Shown: piece after piece, positions 8,242 through 15,846 of the stretch
Position numbering within the stretch: the stretch's first letter is position 1
Layout of the letters: each line of letters starts with the position of its first letter
Assembly (NCBI GenBank): GCA_050330995.1
Contig: JBHJHI010000019.1
Coordinates: 30,898-94,897, forward strand
Direction of reading: 5' to 3'
From: Thermohalobaculum sp050330995
Lineage (GTDB): Bacteria > Pseudomonadota > Alphaproteobacteria > Rhodobacterales > Rhodobacteraceae
DNA: 64,000 bases
Made by a program: the position numbers and the translations under genes
Notes under the pieces: model-generated
What the model was told of the DNA's origin: nothing
The model's input: the letters and a program-made list of their open reading frames with translations, nothing else
Database searches by the model: none

Positions 8242-8489
8242 GCCGTCTCCCCCCACGCGCGCCCCTCGCCCCGAGGCATCGCCCGGACCCGGTTGATACA
8301 CCGTCTCCGCCGTCTCCGCGCCGTCGTTCTCACGTAGCGCGATCGTCGCCCCGTCGACGCGGGCGCGCGTCCCCGGCGCGGTCGACGACCGGGGGCCGGA
8401 TCGGCCGGCGCGCCGGATCGTTGCCCGTGCGAGCGCGCGTCCCCCGGCCACGGGACCGGCGCCCGACCGAAGCGACGCGGGAGAAAACC

Positions 8490-9446
8490 ATGGCCCATCA
8501 TCTGGACGCGCGCCCCGAGCACCTGTTCTGGGGCCGCTTCGATCCGGCCACGCCGCCGGCGCTCACCGTCGCCTCCGGCACGGAGGTGGCGCTCAGCTGC
8601 CTGCCGGCCTGCGTGCCCGAGGACCTGCCGCCGGACGGCGAGGGCGTACGCGACGATCACCGCCGCGCCATGGAGGCCCTCGCGGACGCCAAGGGCGAGG
8701 GGCCGCACATGATGACCGGCCCCGTGGCGGTCGAGGGCGCGCGCCGCGGCGACGTGTTGCAGGTCGACGTGCTGGAGGCGCTGCCGGCGCAGCCCTGGGG
8801 GGTGATGCGGATCATGGAGGGGCTCGGCGCGCTGCCCGACCGCTTCGCGCCCGAGCGCTGGCACGTCCGCGTCGACCCCGACGCGAACGCCTGCCACCTG
8901 CCGACCGGACATCGCATCGGGCTCGCGCCCTTCTTCGGCGTGCTCGCGGTCGCGCCGCCGCGCGAGGGGGGCGTGGTCTCCTCGGTCGCGCCGGGCGCCT
9001 GGGGGGGCAACCTCGACTGCCGCCTGCTGGGCCCCGGCGCGAGCGTCTACCTGCCGGTGTTCGAGGACGGCGCGCTGTTCTCGGCCGGCGACGGCCACGC
9101 GGTGCAGGGCGACGGCGAGGTCTGCGTCACCGCGGTGGAGACCGCGCTCGATGGGCGCTTCCGTCTGACGCTGCGCCGCGATCTCGCGGGCGATCGGCCC
9201 CCTGAACGCCCGTGGGCCGAGACGGCGAGCCACCTGATCGCGCTCGGGCTCGACGAGGACCTGGACGTCGCCATGCGCCAGGCGGTCGAGGGGATGGTGA
9301 CGCTCGCCGCCCGCCACGGCGGGATCGAGCCGGCGGAGGCCTACATGCTGGCGAGCCTCGCGGGGCATCTCGCGATCACGCAGGTGGTGAACGGGGTGCA
9401 GGGGGTCCACATGACGATGGACAAGGACGCGCTCGCGCGCGGCTGA
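8490..9446 (+). CDS. Acetamidase/formamidase family protein
   Basis: 318-residue cytoplasmic amidohydrolase of the FmdA/AmdA family, which releases ammonia from short amides such as formamide or acetamide. Typical features are the early HHLDARPEHLFWGRFDP, GPHMMTGPVAVEGARRGDVL, the HRIGLAPFFGVLAVAP loop, APGAWGGNLDCRLLGPGASV (metal-site region) and DALFSAGDGHAVQGDGEVC-type motif at ALFSAGDGHAVQGDGEVC, conserved in this family. The ATG at 8490 has a GGGAGA site. It stands alone, divergent from the membrane-protein gene and convergent with the his genes. The native substrate is uncertain. Confidence 0.9.
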   Translation: MAHHLDARPEHLFWGRFDPATPPALTVASGTEVALSCLPACVPEDLPPDGEGVRDDHRRAMEALADAKGEGPHMMTGPVAVEGARRGDVLQVDVLEALPAQPWGVMRIMEGLGALPDRFAPERWHVRVDPDANACHLPTGHRIGLAPFFGVLAVAPPREGGVVSSVAPGAWGGNLDCRLLGPGASVYLPVFEDGALFSAGDGHAVQGDGEVCVTAVETALDGRFRLTLRRDLAGDRPPERPWAETASHLIALGLDEDLDVAMRQAVEGMVTLAARHGGIEPAEAYMLASLAGHLAITQVVNGVQGVHMTMDKDALARG

Positions 9447-9498
9447 GGCCGCCCGGAGCACGATGGCCGAGGACGCGCCCGCCCGCGGCGGAGGCCGC

Positions 9499-10251
9499 TC
9501 AGAGCGCGAGCGTCATGCGCTTGTGCTCGATGCCCGCGTCGAGGAACGTCTCGCCCTCGGCGACGAAGCCGAGCTTCTCGTAGAAGCCGAGGGCGGAGAG
9601 CTGGCTGTCGAGCACGAGGCGCTCGACGCCCGGCTCGGCGCGCATCGCGTCGATCACCGTGCGCATCATCGTCGCGCCGAGCCCGGTGCCGCGCGCCGGG
9701 CGGGCGACGGCGACGCGCTGCACCTTGGCGGCGGGGCCGGTGCGCAGCACGCGCGCGGTCGCCAGCGTGCGCGCGCCGAGGGTCGCGATCCAGTGCGTCG
9801 CCTCGACGTCGCGCCCGTCCTGCTCGTCGAGCGCGCTCACCCCCTGCTCGGCGACGAACACCTCGGTCCTGAGCGCGAGGCAGCGGGCGAGGGCCTCCGG
9901 CGTCTCGGCACGCTCGATCACGGGCCCGGCGCCGCGCGCCGCCTTCTCGTCGACGCCCGACACCCCCTCGCGCTTCACCAGCTCGGCCATCACCGCGTCG
10001 AGGCTCGTGCCGCAGGCGGTCAGCATCACCAGAAGGTGATAGAGCGTGTCGGCCGCTTCCGAGACCAGCGCGTCCCGGTCGCCGCGCGCGGCCTCGATCA
10101 CCGCCTCGACCGCCTCCTCGCCGAACTTCTGCGCCGCCTTGGCCGGACCGCGCGCGAGCAGCTTCGCGGTGTGCGAGGACGACGGGTCGGCGCCGCGGCG
10201 CGCCTGCACCGTGGCGGCGAGGCGGGCCAGGATCTCGACGTCCGCGCTCAC
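9499..10251 (-). CDS. hisE: Phosphoribosyl-ATP pyrophosphatase fused to a GNAT acetyltransferase
   Basis: 250-residue fusion. Residues 1-107 are HisE, which hydrolyses phosphoribosyl-ATP to phosphoribosyl-AMP in histidine synthesis; GEEAVEAVIEA (44-54) and SEAADTLYHLLVML (64-77) carry the acidic metal-binding residues. Residues about 110-250 are a complete GNAT domain of the ElaA/YjcF type: LRTEVFVAEQGV, then VQRVAVARPARGTGLGATMM with the acetyl-CoA pyrophosphate loop RGTGLG, and LGFYEKLGF. No stop or frameshift separates them. Translation begins at a GTG overlapping the hisF stop (GTGA). HisE is normally a free ~105-residue protein or fused to HisI, so this partner is unusual. The acetyl acceptor is unknown. 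Confidence 0.88.
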   Translation of the reverse strand: MSADVEILARLAATVQARRGADPSSSHTAKLLARGPAKAAQKFGEEAVEAVIEAARGDRDALVSEAADTLYHLLVMLTACGTSLDAVMAELVKREGVSGVDEKAARGAGPVIERAETPEALARCLALRTEVFVAEQGVSALDEQDGRDVEATHWIATLGARTLATARVLRTGPAAKVQRVAVARPARGTGLGATMMRTVIDAMRAEPGVERLVLDSQLSALGFYEKLGFVAEGETFLDAGIEHKRMTLAL

Positions 10252-11012
10252 GGCCGCACCGCGAGGCCGGCGCGGGCCATGTGCGCCTTGGCGTCCGCGA
10301 TCGAGTGCTCGCCGAAGTGGAAGATCGAGGCGGCGAGCACCGCCGAGGCGCCGCCCTCGCGCACGCCGTCGACCAGATGGTCGAGCGTGCCGACGCCGCC
10401 CGAGGCGATCACCGGCACGCCGACCGCGTCCGAGACCGCGCGGGTCAGGGCGAGGTTGAAGCCCTCGCGCGTGCCGTCGCGGTCCATCGAGGTCAGCAGG
10501 ATCTCGCCTGCGCCGAGCGCCTCGACCCGTCGGGCGAAGTCGAGCGCGTCGATGCCGGTCGCCCGGCGTCCGCCGTGGGTGAAGATCTCGAAGCCCGAGG
10601 GGGTCGCGCCGCCCGACTTGGCGTCGATCGCGACCACGATGCACTGGCTGCCGAACTTCTCGGCCGCGCGGCGCACGAAGTCGGGCTCGGCGACGGCGGC
10701 GGTGTTGATCGAGACCTTGTCGGCGCCGGCGAGCAGCAGGCGGCGGATGTCCTCGGTCGTGCGCACGCCGCCGCCGACGGTCAGCGGCATGAAGCAGCGC
10801 TCGGCGGTGCGGGCGACCACGTCGAGGATGGTGCCGCGGTCCTCGTGGCTCGCGGTGATGTCGAGGAAGCAGAGTTCGTCCGCGCCGGACGTGTCGTAGA
10901 GGGCGGCCTGCTCGACCGGGTCGCCCGCGTCGCGCAGACCGACGAAGTTGACCCCCTTGACGACGCGACCCGCCGCGACGTCGAGGCAGGGGATGACGCG
11001 CACCTTAAGCAT
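10248..11012 (-). CDS. hisF: Imidazole glycerol phosphate synthase cyclase subunit HisF
   Basis: 254-residue (beta/alpha)8 barrel that, with HisH, turns PRFAR and ammonia into imidazole glycerol phosphate and AICAR. It opens with MLKVRVIPCLDVAAGRVVKG (catalytic Asp11 in CLDV), and has FLDITAS, TVGGGVRTTEDIRRLL and LLTSMDRDGTREGFNL with the second catalytic Asp. Length is normal for the family. It lies immediately upstream of hisE with a four-base overlap. Its start faces the plus-strand DUF302 gene across 124 bases, so hisFE appears to have its own promoter, separate from hisA. Confidence 0.98.
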   Translation of the reverse strand: MLKVRVIPCLDVAAGRVVKGVNFVGLRDAGDPVEQAALYDTSGADELCFLDITASHEDRGTILDVVARTAERCFMPLTVGGGVRTTEDIRRLLLAGADKVSINTAAVAEPDFVRRAAEKFGSQCIVVAIDAKSGGATPSGFEIFTHGGRRATGIDALDFARRVEALGAGEILLTSMDRDGTREGFNLALTRAVSDAVGVPVIASGGVGTLDHLVDGVREGGASAVLAASIFHFGEHSIADAKAHMARAGLAVRP

Positions 11013-11136
11013 GGTTCCAACTCGCTTGGCCGAGCCCCGCTTGAACACCACTCGCGCCGAGTTGACCAGACGCCCGGAACGATCGCCGGGCCGCGGGTGA
11101 TCCCCCGGGGTAACGATAACCCAGGGAGACCCCGCC

Positions 11137-11580
11137 ATGCGCCTCGCCGCCGTCACGCTCGCCGCCGTCCTCGCCGCCTCCGCCGCCGTCGCGCAGGAGG
11201 AGACCTTCGTGCGCAAGGACAGCCCGCACGACGTCGAGACCACCGTCGAGCGCATCGCCGAGACGGTGGAGCAGGGCGGCGGCAAGGTGTTCGCGCGCCT
11301 CGACCACGCCGAGGCGGCGGCGGAGTACGATCTGGAGATGGCCCCGACCACGGTGATCGTGTTCGGCAATCCGAAGGTCGGCACGCCGATGATGCAGGAG
11401 AACCCGACGCTCGCGCTCGACCTGCCGCTCAAGGTGCTGGTGCGCGAGGGCGAGAACGGGGTCGAGGTGGTCTACCGCGAGCCGGCGACCTGGCTCGGGG
11501 ATCACGGGATGGAGAGCGCGGCCGAGGGGATGGCGGGGATGCTCGACAAGATCACGGATCGGGCGGTGGCGGCGGAGTGA
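11137..11580 (+). CDS. DUF302 periplasmic protein
   Basis: 147-residue exported protein. The signal peptide MRLAAVTLAAVLAASAAVAQ is followed by a DUF302 domain: VETTVERIAETVEQGGGKVFARLDHAEAAAEYDL, then the conserved PTTVIVFGNPKVGTPMMQEN and LALDLPLKVLVRE. The domain is widespread but has no established biochemical function. The ATG follows a GGGAGA site. It is on the opposite strand from all surrounding his genes and separates hisF from hisA, so it probably arrived by a local rearrangement or insertion. Codon use is not visibly different from its neighbours. Confidence 0.88.
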   Translation: MRLAAVTLAAVLAASAAVAQEETFVRKDSPHDVETTVERIAETVEQGGGKVFARLDHAEAAAEYDLEMAPTTVIVFGNPKVGTPMMQENPTLALDLPLKVLVREGENGVEVVYREPATWLGDHGMESAAEGMAGMLDKITDRAVAAE

Positions 11581-11695
11581 GGGTCGCGCCGGGCCGTGCC
11601 TTCGGGCCAGTCCGGCGCTCGTGCGGCTGCGCGGCGTTAGGGACGTCGAGGCCTTCGATCGGAGTCGGCGATAGCCTTCGCCTCCGGCTTCGCAG

Positions 11696-12007
11696 TCAGT
11701 CGCGCGGCGGGGCGACGAGGTGTTGCAGGACGAAGAGCCCGCCGATCGTCGTCCAAGCGACGCTTCCCCAGAGGGCGAAGCTGACCCCCAGGATGGTGAG
11801 AAAGTAGCCCGTGCTCGCCTCCGGCCCGACGATGGCGAGGATCATGCACAGTGCACTGTCATCATCCGGCCGGCACGGCCCTGCTGACGGACGGGGGACG
11901 CAGCCGAGCCGTTCGCGCAGAAGCAGAGCGCCAAACGCATAGTGCACAGGGCCGAGCGAGATGGCGAGGAGAGCGCCCTCGACCGCTAGCCAGCCCCGGA
12001 GCGTCAT
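11696..12007 (-). CDS. Small two- or three-helix membrane protein coupled to hisA
   Basis: 103-residue membrane protein without a recognised family. It has hydrophobic helices at about residues 7-30, 54-78 and 79-98, and a polar loop between the first two containing three cysteines (36, 45 and 54, the first in the RLGCVPRPSAGPC stretch). Its ATG overlaps the hisA stop codon (ATGA at 12007-12004), so it is probably translated from the hisA message. Nothing links it chemically to histidine synthesis. The two nearby loop cysteines could form a disulfide if the loop is periplasmic. Confidence 0.65.
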   Translation of the reverse strand: MTLRGWLAVEGALLAISLGPVHYAFGALLLRERLGCVPRPSAGPCRPDDDSALCMILAIVGPEASTGYFLTILGVSFALWGSVAWTTIGGLFVLQHLVAPPRD

Positions 12008-12729
12008 GGCGCGTCTCCAAGGACAGCCAGTGCCGCCGCCGGGTCGATCCGCCCGTCGTACAGCGCTCGCCCCGAGATCGCGCCGGTGACCACCCCCGTC
12101 GCCTTCAGCGCCAGGAGGTCGTCCAGCGACGACACCCCCCCCGAGGCGATCACCGGGATCGACACCGCGCGCGCCAGCGCCGCCGTCGCCTCGACGTTCG
12201 GACCCTGCATCGCGCCGTCGCGGTCGATGTCGGTGTAGACGATCGCCGCCACCCCCGCGTCCTCGAAGCGGCGCGCGAGGTCGGCCGCCTCCACGTCCGA
12301 GGTCTCGGCCCAGCCCTCGACCGCCACGCGCCCGCCCCGCGCGTCGATGCCGACGGCGACGCGGCCGGGATGGGCCGCCGCCGCCTCGCGCACGAGCGCC
12401 GGGTCGCGCAACGCCGCGGTGCCGAGGATCACCCGCGCCACGCCGCGGCCGAGCCAGGCGTCCACGCCCGCGCGGTCGCGGATGCCACCGCCCAACTGCA
12501 CCGGCATCGAGACGGCCGCGAGGATCGCCTCGACCGCCGGCCCGTTCACCGGCTTTCCCGCGAAGGCGCCGTTCAGATCGACCACGTGCAGCCATTCGAA
12601 CCCCGCCGCCTCGAAGGCACGGGCCTGCCCCGCGGGGTCGTCGTTGAACACGGTCGCGCTCTCCATCGCGCCGCGGATCAGGCGCACGCAGGCGCCGTCC
12701 TTGAGGTCGATGGCGGGGAACAGGATCAT
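12004..12729 (-). CDS. hisA: ProFAR isomerase HisA
   Basis: 241-residue (beta/alpha)8 barrel that isomerises ProFAR to PRFAR, the step before HisHF. Catalytic Asp8 lies in MILFPAIDLKDGACVRL; VQLGGGIRD and the second acidic motif YTDIDRDGAM are present, with VIASGGVSSLDDL near the end. A GAGG ribosome site precedes the ATG. A long inverted repeat at 12793-12853 lies just upstream, between the YHS gene and hisA, and may end or attenuate upstream transcription. Confidence 0.98.
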   Translation of the reverse strand: MILFPAIDLKDGACVRLIRGAMESATVFNDDPAGQARAFEAAGFEWLHVVDLNGAFAGKPVNGPAVEAILAAVSMPVQLGGGIRDRAGVDAWLGRGVARVILGTAALRDPALVREAAAAHPGRVAVGIDARGGRVAVEGWAETSDVEAADLARRFEDAGVAAIVYTDIDRDGAMQGPNVEATAALARAVSIPVIASGGVSSLDDLLALKATGVVTGAISGRALYDGRIDPAAALAVLGDAP

Positions 12730-12792
12730 GGCAAGCCTCGGCCGCGTCTCTCGCGGCCGAGCGGTTAGCCGAGGCGCGGCGCGGACGCCAGA

Positions 12793-12853
12793 GCGCGCGT
12801 CCCCTCGCCGGGCGGTGGGGCGACGCGCCCCGCCCGGCGGGGGGGACGCGCGG
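12793..12853 (-). terminator. Long hairpin between the YHS-protein gene and hisA
   Basis: CGCGCGTCCCC and GCCGGGCGG (12794-12815) are matched by their complements at 12831-12852, separated by a two-to-three-base internal bulge, giving about 20 base pairs around a 14-base loop. It lies downstream of the YHS gene and upstream of hisA on the same strand. There is no T run, so it could be a Rho-independent-like stop, a pause or an mRNA-stabilising element. Confidence 0.6.
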
Positions 12854-12888
12854 GCCCCGACTCCCGCCGGAACGGCGCGTCGGCCTCG

Positions 12889-13353
12889 TCACTCCAGCAC
12901 GGTCGGCCAGTTGGCGTTCGCCGCCTCGATGTGGCCGGGAACGTCCTGCTCCCACGTCTTCTGCACATCGAGATTGTAGTTGAGGTAGAGTTTGCCGTCG
13001 ACGATGCGCCAGGCCTCGGGCTCGGTCGAGGCGGTGTAGCCCTGGCTGACCGCCCAGGCGCAGTAGCCGCCGTACTGCGGGGCAAAGGCCTCGGGGTCGG
13101 CGACGAACCTGTCGCGGTTCTCCGCGGAGGCGAAGTACCAGGTGGCGCCGTTCCAGTCGTGGCTGAACGCGGACGAGCCCTCCACGGGCCGGCCTTCGGT
13201 GAAGTAGGCGACCGGGTCGGTGCCGTCGATCGCGGTGCCGAGGAAGGACTGATAGACCGCCTCCTCGGCAAGCGCGGCGGCGGGGGCGAGCGCGACGACA
13301 GGGGCGAGCACGAGGCTGGACGCGAGGGCGAGACGGCGAAGCGCGGGGATCAT
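12889..13353 (-). CDS. Exported YHS-domain protein
   Basis: 154-residue protein with a signal peptide (residues 1-29, ending AAALAEE) and a YHS-type domain. Characteristic parts are GTAIDGTDPVAYFTEGRPVEG, WYFASAENRDRFVADPEAF and YGGYCAWAVSQGYTAS. YHS domains resemble metal-binding modules of copper ATPases and haem/metal enzymes, and the free exported form is common in Rhodobacterales with no defined function. A GGAGG site precedes the ATG. It sits between hisH and hisA without evident biochemical connection. Confidence 0.85.
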   Translation of the reverse strand: MIPALRRLALASSLVLAPVVALAPAAALAEEAVYQSFLGTAIDGTDPVAYFTEGRPVEGSSAFSHDWNGATWYFASAENRDRFVADPEAFAPQYGGYCAWAVSQGYTASTEPEAWRIVDGKLYLNYNLDVQKTWEQDVPGHIEAANANWPTVLE

Positions 13354-13448
13354 CGGAGCCTCCGGAAGTTGCGGACGCCCGTCAGAATAAGCCCTCGCAC
13401 GGGCCGGGGACGGGGGCCTCGCGCGAGCGTGACCCGGCGTGAATGCCG

Positions 13449-14105
13449 TCAGGGCGTCCAGCCGAGGAAGTTGGCGATGAGCGCGAGCCCGGTCGCCTGG
13501 CTCTTCTCGGGATGGAACTGCGTGCCGACCATGTTGGCGCGCCCGACGACGGCGGCGACCATCTGGCCGTACTCGACATGGGCGAGGCGATGCGATGGCT
13601 CGCGCGGACGCAGGTGGTAGGAGTGGACGAAGTAGGCGTGCGCGCCGGTCTCGATCCCGGCCAGCACGGGGTGGCCCGGCGCGCTCACCACCAGCTCGTT
13701 CCAGCCCATGTGCGGGATCTTCAGGGCGTCGTCGTTCGGGGCCAGGCGCACCACCTCGCCCGGCACCCAGTCGAGGCCCTCGGTCGTGACGTGCTCCAGC
13801 CCGCGCGTGGCCATGAGCTGCATGCCGACGCAGATGCCGAGGAAGGGGTGACCCGCGGCGACGCGCCCGGCCACGGCCTCGCGGAGGCCCTCGACCGCGT
13901 CGAGCCCGGCGCGGCAGTCGGCGAAGGCGCCGACGCCCGGCAGCACCACGCGCTCGGCCCGCGCCACGACCTCGGGCTCGCCGGAGACTACCACCGCCCC
14001 GCCGAGCGGACGGCCGGCCGAGCCCCGCTCGGCGGCCATGCGCTCGAACGCCTTCGCGGCCGAGCGCAGGTTCCCCGAGCCGTAGTCGACGATCACCGTG
14101 GTCAT
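13449..14105 (-). CDS. hisH: Imidazole glycerol phosphate synthase glutamine amidotransferase subunit HisH
   Basis: 218-residue class I glutaminase that supplies ammonia to HisF. It has VIVDYGSGNLRS at the start, VVLPGVGAFADC (oxyanion strand), the nucleophile elbow GICVGMQLM and FHPEKSQ supplying the catalytic His and Glu near the C-terminus. Its ATG overlaps the stop of the upstream DUF2628 gene (ATGA). Length is ordinary. Function with HisF, encoded 2.4 kb downstream, is certain by family. Confidence 0.98.
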   Translation of the reverse strand: MTTVIVDYGSGNLRSAAKAFERMAAERGSAGRPLGGAVVVSGEPEVVARAERVVLPGVGAFADCRAGLDAVEGLREAVAGRVAAGHPFLGICVGMQLMATRGLEHVTTEGLDWVPGEVVRLAPNDDALKIPHMGWNELVVSAPGHPVLAGIETGAHAYFVHSYHLRPREPSHRLAHVEYGQMVAAVVGRANMVGTQFHPEKSQATGLALIANFLGWTP

Positions 14106-14455
14106 GGCTCGAGCGCGAGGCCCTGGCGGTAGGTGTCCTCCGCACCCTCCTCGCTGCGCGCCTCGGTCAGCCCGACCTCGCGCCAGCCGCGCGCCCAGAG
14201 CTCGGTGCGCTCGATGGTCGAGCCCTCCAGCATGGTCAGCGCCACGAGGCCGAAGTAGACCGTACCGAGGATCGCGGGCGCGAGGATCAGCAGCGCGAGC
14301 AGCACGACCGCCTCGACCCCGGCGGTGATCCAGAGCCCGCGCCAGATCGCCCAGAGCGGCGGGATCGCGCCGAGCGGATGCTTGCCGTCGCCGACGAGGC
14401 GCAGGTGGTCGCGCCCGTCCTTGTGGGCGTGGATGGTGTAGAGCGTCGTCTCCAT
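14102..14455 (-). CDS. DUF2628 membrane protein
   Basis: 117-residue protein with the DUF2628 pattern: a short N-terminal strand region (TLYTIHAHKDG), LVGDGKHPLGAIPPLWAIWR, then two hydrophobic helices (about 35-60 and 62-80) and a charged tail. It overlaps hisH by four bases and follows hisB, an arrangement seen repeatedly in Rhodobacterales his clusters. Function is unknown; location between hisB and hisH suggests only co-transcription. Confidence 0.85.
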   Translation of the reverse strand: METTLYTIHAHKDGRDHLRLVGDGKHPLGAIPPLWAIWRGLWITAGVEAVVLLALLILAPAILGTVYFGLVALTMLEGSTIERTELWARGWREVGLTEARSEEGAEDTYRQGLALEP

Positions 14456-14547
14456 CGTCTCTCCCTCCGCCGGCTCCGGGGTATCCGTCCCGCCCGGGCC
14501 GAGCCCCCGGGCATCGCGGGAACGCGCAGCGATGACGCGTCAGGGCG

Positions 14548-14562
14548 CCGGACCCGATCCGG
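14548..14562 (-). terminator. Hairpin downstream of hisB (CCCGATC family)
   Basis: CCGGA and TCCGG pair around CCCGA. It lies 8 bases after the hisB stop codon on the minus strand. The CCCGATC core recurs after two other minus-strand genes (23160-23178 and 27105-27119). There is no T run. Confidence 0.4.
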
Positions 14563-14570
14563 TCGGTGTC

Positions 14571-15158
14571 CTAAAGCGCTTCCTTGGTCGAGGCGAGCCG
14601 CCCCTCGCGGCGCGGGTCGGGCTCGGCCGCCTCGCGCAGGGACCGCGCGAGCGCCTTGAAGCAGGCCTCGGCGATATGGTGGCTGTTGGCGCCCTCGATG
14701 AGGTGGACGTGGAGCGTCAGCCGCGCGTTCATCGCGAGCGCGGTGAAGAACTCGCGCACCAGCTCGGTGTCGAACGCCCCGATCTTCGGCGTGGGCATGT
14801 CGACGCGCCAGACGAGGAAAGGCCGACCCGACAGATCGAGCGCGGCGCGCGCGAGGGCCTCGTCCATCGGCGCGAAGGCGGCGCCGTAGCGGCGGATGCC
14901 GCGCCTGTCGCCGAGCGCCGCGTCGAGCGTCTGACCGATCACGATGCCGACGTCCTCGACGGTATGGTGGTCGTCGATGTGGCGGTCGCCCTCGGCGCGC
15001 ACGCGCAGGTCGATCAGGCCGTGGCGCGCCACCTGGTCGAGCATGTGATCGAGGAAGCCCACGCCGGTGGCGATGTCCGAGGCGCCCGTGCCGTCGAGGC
15101 CGAGGCGCACCTCGACCGCGGTCTCGGCGGTCTTTCGGCTCCTCTCGGCGGTGCGCAT
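14571..15158 (-). CDS. hisB: Imidazoleglycerol-phosphate dehydratase HisB
   Basis: 195-residue manganese enzyme that dehydrates imidazole glycerol phosphate. It carries the duplicated metal motifs HIDDHHTVEDVGI and SHHIAEACFKALARSLR, and GVGFLDHMLDQVARHG. The ATG at 15158 was chosen because an AGGAGAG ribosome site lies 7 bases before it; an upstream in-frame GTG has none. This is the monofunctional form. It is the first gene of the hisB-DUF2628-hisH set and is divergent from hslV. Confidence 0.97.
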   Translation of the reverse strand: MRTAERSRKTAETAVEVRLGLDGTGASDIATGVGFLDHMLDQVARHGLIDLRVRAEGDRHIDDHHTVEDVGIVIGQTLDAALGDRRGIRRYGAAFAPMDEALARAALDLSGRPFLVWRVDMPTPKIGAFDTELVREFFTALAMNARLTLHVHLIEGANSHHIAEACFKALARSLREAAEPDPRREGRLASTKEAL

Positions 15159-15258
15159 GGCGGCTCTCCTTGTTCTCGCCACGGTCTATCGGAAATTGAC
15201 GGGCGGGGCACAAGGCGCAGCATCACGGCCCGCTTCACGTTCGAGGAGAGCGCAGGCC

Positions 15259-15846
15259 ATGACCGATCATCACGTCACGCCGGGCTGGCACGGCACTGCC
15301 ACCGTGCCCGGCTGGCACGGCACCACGATCGTCGCCGTGCTGAAGGAGGGCCGCGTCGCCTTCGCCGGCGACGGGCAGGTCTCGATGGGCCAGACCATCG
15401 TCAAGGGCAACGCCGCCAAGGTGCGCCGTCTCACGCCCGGCGGCCAGCCGGTGATCGCGGGCTTCGCCGGCGCCACCGCGGACGCCTTCACGCTGCTCGA
15501 GAAGCTGGAGGCGAAGCTCGAGCAGGCGCCCGGCCAGCTCCTGCGCGCCGCGGTCGAGCTGGCCAAGGAGTGGCGCACCGACAAGATGCTGCGCAACCTG
15601 GAGGCCATGCTCGCGGTCTCGGACGGGCGTCAGCTGCTGGTCGTCACCGGCTCGGGCGACGTGCTGGAGCCCGAGGGCGGGGTGGCGGCGATCGGCTCGG
15701 GGGGCATGTACGCCCTCGCCGCCGCCCGCGCGCTGATCGACACCGACCGCGACGCCGAAGGAATCGCGCGGCGCGCGCTGGCGATCGCGGCCGAGATCTG
15801 CGTCTACACCAACGGCCACGCCACGGTGGAGGTGCTCGACGCATGA
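15259..15846 (+). CDS. hslV: ATP-dependent protease proteolytic subunit HslV
   Basis: 195-residue threonine protease that forms the HslVU (ClpQY) complex with HslU. The mature N-terminus should be the first Thr of TTIVAVLKEG (residues 22-31), preceded by a 21-residue propeptide. GDGQVSMGQTIVKGNAAKVRRL and IAGFAGATADAFTLLEKLE are typical. The propeptide is odd: the nine residues PGWHGTATV (8-16) and PGWHGTTIV (17-25) are a tandem duplication, so the processing-site sequence GWHGT occurs twice. The gene is followed by an overlapping membrane-protein gene, not directly by hslU. Confidence 0.97.
   Translation: MTDHHVTPGWHGTATVPGWHGTTIVAVLKEGRVAFAGDGQVSMGQTIVKGNAAKVRRLTPGGQPVIAGFAGATADAFTLLEKLEAKLEQAPGQLLRAAVELAKEWRTDKMLRNLEAMLAVSDGRQLLVVTGSGDVLEPEGGVAAIGSGGMYALAAARALIDTDRDAEGIARRALAIAAEICVYTNGHATVEVLDA
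15280..15333 (+). repeat. 27-bp tandem duplication inside the hslV propeptide
   Basis: Two in-frame 27-base units, 15280-15306 and 15307-15333, encode PGWHGTATV and PGWHGTTIV. About 20 of 27 bases agree, with most changes in the last third, so the duplication is not very recent. Confidence 0.8.

Noticed and set aside
15182..15182. GTG at 15182 as hisB start
   Set aside because: No ribosome site; the ATG at 15158 has AGGAGAG and gives the usual 195 residues.
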